DNA of 13,569 nucleotides from an uncultured Mucispirillum sp. (GTDB lineage: Bacteria; Chrysiogenota; Deferribacteres; Deferribacterales; Mucispirillaceae): positions 1 through 13,569 of the forward strand of contig CALADT010000016.1 of the NCBI GenBank assembly GCA_937890655.1, given 5' to 3'. The translations under genes were made by a program, and so were the position numbers. The notes under the pieces were generated by a model. That model was given only the letters and a program-made list of their open reading frames with translations, did no database searches and was not told the DNA's origin. Positions 1-6,013 of this stretch are shown one piece after another (position 1 is the stretch's first letter; each line of letters begins with the position of its first letter).

Positions 1-1
1 G

Positions 2-217
2 TTATTTTCTCAGTATGGTAAAGTTGATTCTGTTGCTTTTGTAAAAGATAAAGATAGTGGTAGGTTTCGTGGATTTTGTTTTATTAATATGGAAGATGAA
101 GATTCTGTAAAAGCCATAGAAAAGTTAAACAAAACTTCTTTTGCAGGAAGAATTATAGAAGTTATGCCTGCTAATCTTAAAAAAAGAAGAAAGAAAAATA
201 ATTCAACTATTCTATAA
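2..217 (+). CDS. RNA-recognition-motif (RRM) RNA-binding protein, 5'-truncated
   Basis: The open frame enters from the left edge and ends at TAA 215-217, leaving 71 C-terminal residues. The visible part holds the second half of an RRM fold. The RNP1 signature RGFCFINM is encoded at 68-91, with the aromatic residues that stack on RNA bases. It is followed by the helix EDSVKAIEKLN and the last strand GRIIEVMPA, then a basic tail (KKRRKKNN). Single-RRM proteins of about 80-100 residues occur in cyanobacteria and several anaerobic phyla, where they bind single-stranded RNA and are often linked to stress or cold. The start codon and RNP2 strand lie outside the window. No clear terminator follows, and the next gene is about 300 nt away. 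The domain call is firm; the RNA target is unknown. Confidence 0.88.
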   Translation, partial: LFSQYGKVDSVAFVKDKDSGRFRGFCFINMEDEDSVKAIEKLNKTSFAGRIIEVMPANLKKRRKKNNSTIL

Positions 218-453
218 CTTATTGTATAGTATGATTAGTAGCTGTATTAATATTACTATGTTTTTTTGTATTAATATATAATAGTAATAATAATTATCAG
301 AAGTTTTATCTAAATTTGTTAAAAAATAAGTTTATAATTTATGCATATTAATTGATAATACATATTAATAAGAAAAACAATATGTTATAAATTATCTTTA
401 TAAATAAAGAGTTTTGTTGATATAACAAATATTTATTATCAATAAGTTTTCTA

Positions 454-482
454 TTGACTTGTATTAATATATGGTATATTAA
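454..482 (+). promoter_or_regulatory. Predicted sigma70 promoter of the DtxR-FeoA regulator
   Basis: The -35 box TTGACT lies at 454-459. After a 17-nt spacer comes TATTAA (477-482) as a possible -10; TATATT at 475-480 would be an alternative with a 15-nt spacer. The elements sit just upstream of the regulator start and are largely covered by the palindrome at 462-484. That is the arrangement expected for autorepression. In such AT-rich DNA -10 boxes arise easily, so the -35 match and the context carry most of the weight. Confidence 0.5.
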
Positions 483-484
483 TA
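462..484. promoter_or_regulatory. Perfect palindrome, candidate operator for the DtxR/MntR-type repressor
   Basis: The left arm TATTAATATA (462-471) and the right arm TATATTAATA (475-484) are perfect reverse complements around a TGG centre (472-474). A 23-bp two-fold-symmetric site is the size bound by DtxR/MntR-family dimers. It lies between and over the predicted -35 and -10 elements of the gene that encodes such a repressor. Binding here would block RNA polymerase, giving metal-dependent autoregulation. The symmetry is seen directly; the identity of the binding protein is inferred. Confidence 0.5.
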
Positions 485-514
485 TGATAATAATTGTGCA
501 GTAGGTATGGGGAT

Positions 515-1267
515 TTGAGAGAGGAATTAACTTCTAGTCTTGAAGATTATTTAGAAACAATATATTTGATAATATCTGAGAAAGCGGCTGTTAGGCCAAA
601 AGATATTGCCAAACGTTTAAATGTGTCCAATGCTTCCGTTACTGGAGCCTTAAAAACATTATCTGACAAAGGAATGATTAATTATACACCATATGATATT
701 ATTACCTTAACCCATCAGGGTAGGGAAGTAGCTATGGATGTTGTAAGGCGTCATGTTCTTTTAAAGGACTTCTTTGTTCATGTTTTAGGTGTTTCAGAGC
801 AGGAGGCTGATAGTGCAGCATGTGCTATGGAACATGGAATATCTAGCACTGTTTTAGATAAATTAGCAAAATTTGCTGAGTTTATTGAAATATGTCCTAG
901 AGGTGGTACTGAATGGTCAAATGGTCGTTTATCTTTTTGTGATAAAGCTATTTCTTTAGATATATGTGAGAATTGCGTTTCTACTGTTGCCGAAAAAGTT
1001 CATGAAAATTATAGCAAACAACTTAATGGAGGTCGTATTGTGAAGAAGTTAAACGATGTTCTTCCAGGAGAACGCTGTAAAGTGGTTAAAATTACTTCTA
1101 AAGGTAATTTATTTAAACGTATTACAGAAATGGGTCTTACAACTGGAACGATAATTGAAGTTGAGAGAGTGGCACCACTTGGTGATCCTGTGGAAATGAA
1201 AGTAAAAGGTTATCATCTTTCTTTAAGAAAAGACGAAGCTTCTAAAATTGAAGTAGAAATGATATAA
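515..1267 (+). CDS. DtxR/MntR-family metal-dependent repressor with C-terminal FeoA domain
   Basis: Predicted cytosolic metal-sensing repressor controlling iron uptake. Residues 1-70 form the winged helix (SLEDYLETIYLI, then DIAKRLNVSNASVTGALKTL as the recognition helix-turn-helix). Residues 71-125 are the metal/dimer domain with H80, C103, E106 and H107. Residues 127-154 form a Cys-bearing linker (C127, C142, C151, C154). Residues about 172-250 are a full FeoA/SH3-like domain (RITEMGL, APLGDP, LSLRKDEA). D11 and E14 match the MntR metal ligands, while C103 matches DtxR. I chose TTG 515 because it starts just before the conserved helix and keeps DtxR-like numbering; AGG 503-505 is a weak ribosome site. 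TTG 494 (257 residues) has no visible ribosome site. feoB follows after 75 nt, so the target is very likely iron uptake, though Mn2+ sensing is not excluded. Confidence 0.9.
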   Translation: MREELTSSLEDYLETIYLIISEKAAVRPKDIAKRLNVSNASVTGALKTLSDKGMINYTPYDIITLTHQGREVAMDVVRRHVLLKDFFVHVLGVSEQEADSAACAMEHGISSTVLDKLAKFAEFIEICPRGGTEWSNGRLSFCDKAISLDICENCVSTVAEKVHENYSKQLNGGRIVKKLNDVLPGERCKVVKITSKGNLFKRITEMGLTTGTIIEVERVAPLGDPVEMKVKGYHLSLRKDEASKIEVEMI

Positions 1268-1286
1268 TATATTTTTTTTGTTTAAA

Positions 1287-1320
1287 TTTAGGTATAACTA
1301 AAGTTTTTAAAGATACCAAA
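1287..1320. promoter_or_regulatory. Inverted repeats in the regulator-feoB gap, possible second operator
   Basis: TTTAGGTATAACTAAA (1287-1302) has outer arms TTTAG/CTAAA. The same GGTAT (1291-1295) also pairs with ATACC (1313-1317), inside wider arms TTTAGGTAT and ATACCAAA. The TTAGGT core is reminiscent of DtxR half-sites. It lies 23 nt upstream of the feoB start and could be an operator or an mRNA hairpin. The repeats are short and the DNA is AT-rich, so this remains tentative. Confidence 0.3.
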
Positions 1321-1342
1321 TTTTACTTTATGAGGTTAAAAA

Positions 1343-3583
1343 ATGAGTGAAAATATTACTATAGCTCTTGCTGGTAACCCTAATGCTGGTAAGACAACTA
1401 TATATAATGCTTTGACAGGTGCAAGGCAGCATATTGGTAACTACCCAGGTGTTACAGTTGAAAAAAAAGAAAGTTTTATAACATATAATAACCAAAGTGT
1501 TAAAGTTATTGACTTACCTGGAACATATAGTTTAACAGCTTATTCTGTTGAAGAAGTTGTTGCTAGAAATGTTATTATTAATGAAAAACCAGATGTTGTT
1601 GTAGATATTATAGATTCTTCAAACTTAGAAAGAAACTTATATCTTGCTGTTCAATTAATGGAATTACGTATTCCTCTTGTTTTCGTATTTAATATGAAAG
1701 ATATGGCACAAGAAATGGGTATAAAAATTGATGTAGATAAATTATCTAAATTACTTGGAGTGCCTATTGTAGAAACAGTTGGTAGCAAAGGTGATGGTGT
1801 AAAATTAATTTTAGATGAAGCCATTAAAGCATCTCAAAAACGTGATGTTAATTATCCTACTATAACATATGATCAAATTATAGAAAAATATATTACATCT
1901 GTTGAATCTCTTGTAAAACAGCATGCAACAGGTCTTGAAAACTACAATACTAGATGGATTTCTATTAAACTTTTAGAAGGTGATTCTGATGTTAAAAAAT
2001 TAGTGCCTTCTCCTATTATTGATGAAGAAATTAAAAGAGCAGAAGTAGAAATTGAAAAAATATTAGGGGACACTACTGAAACTGCTATTGCAAGTGCAAG
2101 GTATGGGTTTATTTCTGGAGCTTGTCAAGAATCTGTTAGTACGACAGTAGAAGCAAGGCATAATATGAGTGATGCTATTGACTCCGTATTAGTAAACAGG
2201 GTGCTTGGTATTCCTATATTTTTAGGTTTAATGTATTTAGTTTTCCAACTTACATTTACCTTAGGCGATCCTTTTATGGGCTGGATTGAACAATTTTTCG
2301 GCTTTTTAGGCGATCAAGCTAGTATGCATATAGAACATGAATTATTAAATTCTTTAATTGTTGATGGTATTATTGGTGGTGTTGGTGGTGTAATTGTATT
2401 TTTACCAAACATTATTTTCTTATTTATTGCTATTGCAATTTTAGAAGCAAGTGGTTATATGGCACGTGTTGCGTTTATTATGGATAAATTAATGCATAAA
2501 ATTGGCCTTCATGGTAAAAGTTTTATTCCATTTTTAATTGGTTTTGGTTGTTCTATTCCTGCTATTATGGCAACAAGAACATTAGATAACCAACGTGATA
2601 GAATTCTTACTATGCTTGTAACACCATTTATGAGCTGTGGTGCAAGACTTCCTATTTACCTTTTAATTATACCTGCATTTTTTGAAAAAAATCAGGCATT
2701 AATATTATGGATTATTTATTTAATAGGTATTGTATTAGCTATTATTATAGCAAAAATTTTAGGTATGACTGTATTAAAAGGTGAGGCTACACCATTTGTT
2801 ATGGAGCTTCCACCATACCGTGTTCCAACATTAAAAGGTGTTTTAACTCAAATGTGGGAACGTAGCTGGTTATATCTTAAAAAAGCAGGTACAATTATCC
2901 TTTTTATCTCAATAGTTATGTGGGCTTTAACTGTTTTCCCAAGATTTCCAGAAAGCGAAGCTGCAAAATATGAAGATAAACTTCCAACTTTAGAACAAGT
3001 TGTTGAAGAAAAAACTCAAGCATTAGAAAGTTTAGGATATATAATTGCTACTGAAGAAAATGAAGCAGAAGCTGAAGAAGCTAATGCTAAATTAGGTAAA
3101 GAAGTATTAGCAAAAGCAGAAGTTTTAACTGCTGAACTTGATGAAGCAAACGAAAACTTAGAAAGTGTTCTTGCAGAATACTCTGAAGCAGAATTAGAAT
3201 ATAGCACTGCTGGAAGAATAGGTAAATTTATAGAACCTGTATTAAAACCACTTGGTTTTGACTGGAAAATAGGCACAGCATTAATAGGTGCATTTGCTGC
3301 TAAAGAAGTATTTGTTGCACAAATGGGTATTGTTTACTCTCTTGGTGAAGTAGATGAAGATTCTGATGCTTTAAGAACTAAATTACAAGAAAACTATACA
3401 CCACTTGTAGGTTTTGCTATTATGGTATTTGCACTTCTTAGTGCACCTTGTATGGCAACATTTGCGATTGTAAAAAGAGAAAGTAACTCTTGGAAATGGG
3501 CTTTCTTCCAATTTATTGGTATGACACTTGTTGCATATGTTGTAACTCTCCTTATATACCAAATAGGCAGGTTATTTGTATAG
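1343..3583 (+). CDS. feoB: Ferrous iron transport protein B (FeoB)
   Basis: FeoB is an inner-membrane Fe2+ transporter with an N-terminal G domain. The G domain shows G1 GNPNAGKTT (residues 11-19), G3 DLPG (57-60) and G4 NMKD (117-120), followed by a helical GDI-like region to about residue 270. The membrane part contains the Gate/core motifs, with GFGCSIPA and the TPFMSCGARLPIY segment in the first half and GAFAAKEVFVAQMG and APCMATFA in the second. At 746 residues it has the usual length. Between core helices, about residues 536-620, sits an acidic Glu/Ala/Lys-rich coiled-coil-like insert, longer than the loop of enterobacterial FeoB. The start ATG follows TGAGG at 1331-1335. It lies 75 nt after the regulator gene. 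No separate feoA is present; the only FeoA-like domain is on the regulator. Confidence 0.98.
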   Translation: MSENITIALAGNPNAGKTTIYNALTGARQHIGNYPGVTVEKKESFITYNNQSVKVIDLPGTYSLTAYSVEEVVARNVIINEKPDVVVDIIDSSNLERNLYLAVQLMELRIPLVFVFNMKDMAQEMGIKIDVDKLSKLLGVPIVETVGSKGDGVKLILDEAIKASQKRDVNYPTITYDQIIEKYITSVESLVKQHATGLENYNTRWISIKLLEGDSDVKKLVPSPIIDEEIKRAEVEIEKILGDTTETAIASARYGFISGACQESVSTTVEARHNMSDAIDSVLVNRVLGIPIFLGLMYLVFQLTFTLGDPFMGWIEQFFGFLGDQASMHIEHELLNSLIVDGIIGGVGGVIVFLPNIIFLFIAIAILEASGYMARVAFIMDKLMHKIGLHGKSFIPFLIGFGCSIPAIMATRTLDNQRDRILTMLVTPFMSCGARLPIYLLIIPAFFEKNQALILWIIYLIGIVLAIIIAKILGMTVLKGEATPFVMELPPYRVPTLKGVLTQMWERSWLYLKKAGTIILFISIVMWALTVFPRFPESEAAKYEDKLPTLEQVVEEKTQALESLGYIIATEENEAEAEEANAKLGKEVLAKAEVLTAELDEANENLESVLAEYSEAELEYSTAGRIGKFIEPVLKPLGFDWKIGTALIGAFAAKEVFVAQMGIVYSLGEVDEDSDALRTKLQENYTPLVGFAIMVFALLSAPCMATFAIVKRESNSWKWAFFQFIGMTLVAYVVTLLIYQIGRLFV

Positions 3584-3599
3584 TTATAAAGGAGGCTTT

Positions 3600-3788
3600 A
3601 TGGTAGGTAATATTATTGTTGCACTAATAGTTTTATTAGCAGTAGTTATTAGTATTAGAAAAGCATATAAAACATTATCCGGTAAATCAGGCTGTGGTTG
3701 TGGCTGTGGCTGTGGTGATTCAAAAGGTAGTAACAAAGAATCAAGCTGCTGCTGTGGCTCTACTGGTTGCTCTACTAAAAGCAAATAA
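3600..3788 (+). CDS. FeoB-associated Cys-rich membrane protein
   Basis: A 62-residue protein with one N-terminal membrane helix (about residues 2-19, GNIIVALIVLLAVVISI), a short basic stretch, then a Cys-rich tail. Eight cysteines are visible: C32, C34, C36 and C38 in a Gly-Cys repeat, then C50-C52 and C57. This architecture and the position directly after feoB fit the FeoB-associated Cys-rich family (Pfam FeoB_associated). Its role is thought to be assisting FeoB, possibly by binding or handing over iron, but this is not well established. The ATG at 3600 has a strong AAAGGAGG site (3588-3595). An upstream in-frame TTG at 3576 overlaps feoB and would place the ribosome site inside the gene, so I rejected it. 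The gap to the feoB stop is 16 nt. Confidence 0.9.
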   Translation: MVGNIIVALIVLLAVVISIRKAYKTLSGKSGCGCGCGCGDSKGSNKESSCCCGSTGCSTKSK

Positions 3789-3801
3789 CTAAAAAATATT
3801 G

Positions 3802-3833
3802 CTCCCTCTTACAAAATAGGAGGGAGTTTTTTT
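3802..3833 (+). terminator. Rho-independent terminator of the iron operon
   Basis: Stem CTCCCTCTTA (3802-3811) pairs with TAGGAGGGAG (3817-3826) with one G-T wobble, a CAAAA loop, and seven T residues after it (3827-3833). It lies 13 nt after the Cys-rich gene. An A-run at 3791-3796 could let it work weakly in the reverse direction, but no reverse gene is near. Confidence 0.93.
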
Positions 3834-4237
3834 ATGTTTTATTATAAAAGTAAAGAATTATTGTATATTAGTAGTTTATTATCTTAACCTTTAAATATCA
3901 CTTTGTTTAAAACTATAATTTATTTTTTTTATAAGAAAGTTATATATATGATAATATTAATAATTATTATTTTAAAAAATATTCTTCTGTTTGCTTTTGT
4001 TTTATGAATATTTAATAAATCATTTTTTTACCATTTATATTAATTATAGTTATAATATATAGTTATGGATTGGTTATATATAAGTTATATTTTTGTTATA
4101 AAACATATAGGGTATGTAATAATTTAATGATATTGAATTATTTTTTAACAATTAGATGTATTTATATTTGTACATTTTTTATAAAAAAATATTAATATAA
4201 TATTGATAATAATTTTAAATAAAAATTAAATTTCTTA
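3834..4237. other. AT-rich intergenic region without recognisable gene
   Basis: About 400 nt between the iron-operon terminator and the dnaG promoter. All frames are interrupted often; the longest visible ATG frames are under about 20 codons and lack ribosome sites. Only short AT-rich repeats are seen, such as TATAGTTAT at 4045-4053 and 4058-4066. I see no RNA gene, insertion-sequence end or decayed coding sequence that I can name. Confidence 0.6.
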
Positions 4238-4265
4238 TTGATTTTCTATAAAAATTCTTTATATT
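4238..4265 (+). promoter_or_regulatory. Predicted sigma70 promoter for dnaG-rpoD
   Basis: TTGATT (4238-4243) and TATATT (4260-4265) are separated by 16 nt and lie about 30 nt before the dnaG start. This is the best sigma70-like pair in the upstream gap. The AT-rich background lowers certainty. Confidence 0.5.
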
Positions 4266-4297
4266 AATTACTTACCACTTTTTAGGAGTACCACTTA

Positions 4298-6007
4298 ATG
4301 GCAAGATTTTCTTCTTCAATGCTTGAGCAAATAAGATTAATTAATATAGCCACAATAATTGAACCTTATGTAGAATTAAAAAGCAAAGGAAGGGATTTAT
4401 GGGGTCTTTGTCCATTTCATAATGAAAAATCACCATCATTTAAAGTCGATGAAGATAAAGGTTTTTTTAAATGTTTTGGCTGTGATTCTAAAGGTAATGG
4501 TATAACGTTTATAATGCGTAAACTTGGGTTTTCCTATTATGATGCTGTAATATTTTTGGCAGAAAAATATGGTATTAATGTAGAATTTGATGATGATAAT
4601 AATTTTCAAACAAAAGGTATAATAACACTTCATGATGATATTCAAAAATTATCTCGTAAATTAATATATACTCAAGAAGGAAAGGAAGCTTATGAGTATA
4701 TAACTAATCGTAATTTTAATGATAATGATTTAAATGAATTTGGTATTGGGTTTTTATCATCTAATATGGATTATGCTGATATTTTTAAAAAATATAATAA
4801 GCAAATATTATATGATTCTGGTTTTTTTAAAGAATCCAAATATGGTGCTCCTTATGCTCGTTTTTTTAATAGGCTTATGTTACCTATAAAAAATATTACA
4901 GGTTCTATTGCAGCTTTTGCAGGAAGAAGCCTTGATGGGTCTAACCCGAAATATTTAAATTCAGCAGAAAGCTCTATTTTTCATAAAGGGAATACTTTAT
5001 TTAATATAGATAAAGCAAAAGATGCTATGAAACAAAATAAACAGGCTTTAATAGTGGAAGGTTATTTTGATGTAATGCGTCTTTATAAAAGTGGGTTTAA
5101 ATCAGCTGTTGCACCAATGGGAACAGCACTAACAAAAGAACAAATAAGTCTTTTAAAACGATATGCAGAAGAAGTTACTGTTATGTTTGATGGAGATAGT
5201 GCAGGGGAAAAAGCAGCTTTTAGAAGCCTTGAAAGGTTTGTAGAAACTAGCCTTTTTCCTAAAGTTATATTTTTACCAACAGAAGATGACCCAGATAGTT
5301 TTATATTAAATAAAGGTATTGATAATTTTTATAAACTTTATGAAAAAAGAGAAGATTTGTTTATACATATGATAAAACGGCTTGCTGTATCAGCAGGAAA
5401 TGATATGACAATAAAGTTAGCACGCTTTAAGTCTGTAAAAGATATGCTTATAAAAATAGAAAATCTTCATTTAAGAGATTATTATATTGATGCTTCTGCA
5501 GAAATATTTCAATTAAAGAAAGAAAATGTTTATGAAGAAGTGAATAATAACCGATATAAAAAAAATGTAGCATTAAATAGAGAGAATAAAAAAAGTTTGT
5601 ATCTTTGTGAAATGGATTTTATAGCTTGTTTATCCTATTTACCTATTGATATTGTAGATGAATTGTTATCAGATATTAGTCTTGAAATGATTAATAATGA
5701 TGAAATTAAAGAAATTATAAAAAAAATACTTGAATTTTTGCCAAAAATCTCAGATATTAGGCAGATTACGCATGAATTAGGTGATCAATTTGTTGAGCTG
5801 GCAATGCGGGAAATTGCAGAAGATAATGCTTATGAAGAAGCATTAAAAAATAAATATCAAATTGAACTTAATTATCTAAAAAAACGTCAGAATGAGTTAA
5901 TAGAGTTAATGCGTTCAACTACTGACAAAACTCAGCAGATGGCTATACTGCAGGAGTTAAATAGCTTAACAAAACAGATTGCTGGTAAAAATAAGGATGG
6001 TGGATAA
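4298..6007 (+). CDS. dnaG: DNA primase DnaG
   Basis: DnaG makes the RNA primers for chromosome replication and is recruited by the DnaB helicase. The N-terminal zinc domain shows C38-x2-H41 and C59-x2-C62 (CPFHNEKSPSF, CFGC). The catalytic core contains the TOPRIM motifs VEGYFDVM with E254 and FDGDSAG with D298 and D300. The region after about residue 430 is the poorly conserved helicase-interaction domain, ending in helices rich in Lys, Glu and Gln. At 569 residues the protein is close to the usual length (about 580 in E. coli). The ATG follows TTAGGAGT (4282-4289). rpoD begins 6 nt after the stop, so the two are co-transcribed, as in the classical macromolecular-synthesis operon, but no rpsU is seen upstream. 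Confidence 0.98.
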   Translation: MARFSSSMLEQIRLINIATIIEPYVELKSKGRDLWGLCPFHNEKSPSFKVDEDKGFFKCFGCDSKGNGITFIMRKLGFSYYDAVIFLAEKYGINVEFDDDNNFQTKGIITLHDDIQKLSRKLIYTQEGKEAYEYITNRNFNDNDLNEFGIGFLSSNMDYADIFKKYNKQILYDSGFFKESKYGAPYARFFNRLMLPIKNITGSIAAFAGRSLDGSNPKYLNSAESSIFHKGNTLFNIDKAKDAMKQNKQALIVEGYFDVMRLYKSGFKSAVAPMGTALTKEQISLLKRYAEEVTVMFDGDSAGEKAAFRSLERFVETSLFPKVIFLPTEDDPDSFILNKGIDNFYKLYEKREDLFIHMIKRLAVSAGNDMTIKLARFKSVKDMLIKIENLHLRDYYIDASAEIFQLKKENVYEEVNNNRYKKNVALNRENKKSLYLCEMDFIACLSYLPIDIVDELLSDISLEMINNDEIKEIIKKILEFLPKISDIRQITHELGDQFVELAMREIAEDNAYEEALKNKYQIELNYLKKRQNELIELMRSTTDKTQQMAILQELNSLTKQIAGKNKDGG

Positions 6008-6013
6008 AGGTTT

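Noticed and set aside
251..289. Inverted repeat TATTACTAT / ATAGTAATA as a terminator of the RRM gene
   Set aside because: The 21-nt loop is long, the stem is all AT-rich and no T-run follows; not a credible intrinsic terminator.
3016..3276. Reverse-strand open frame inside feoB
   Set aside because: It is antisense to the Glu/Ala-rich insert and gives a Ser/Ala-rich low-complexity product; no ribosome site or family resemblance.
3584..3784. Reverse-strand open frame with a Pro-Gln repeat
   Set aside because: The repeat is just the reverse reading of the Gly-Cys codons of the FeoB-associated gene.
4045..4066. Direct repeat TATAGTTAT in the dnaG upstream gap
   Set aside because: Two short AT-rich copies are expected by chance in such DNA.
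4436..4645. Reverse-strand open frame inside dnaG
   Set aside because: Low-complexity Ile/Lys/Phe product from AT-rich antisense DNA within the conserved primase zinc domain.
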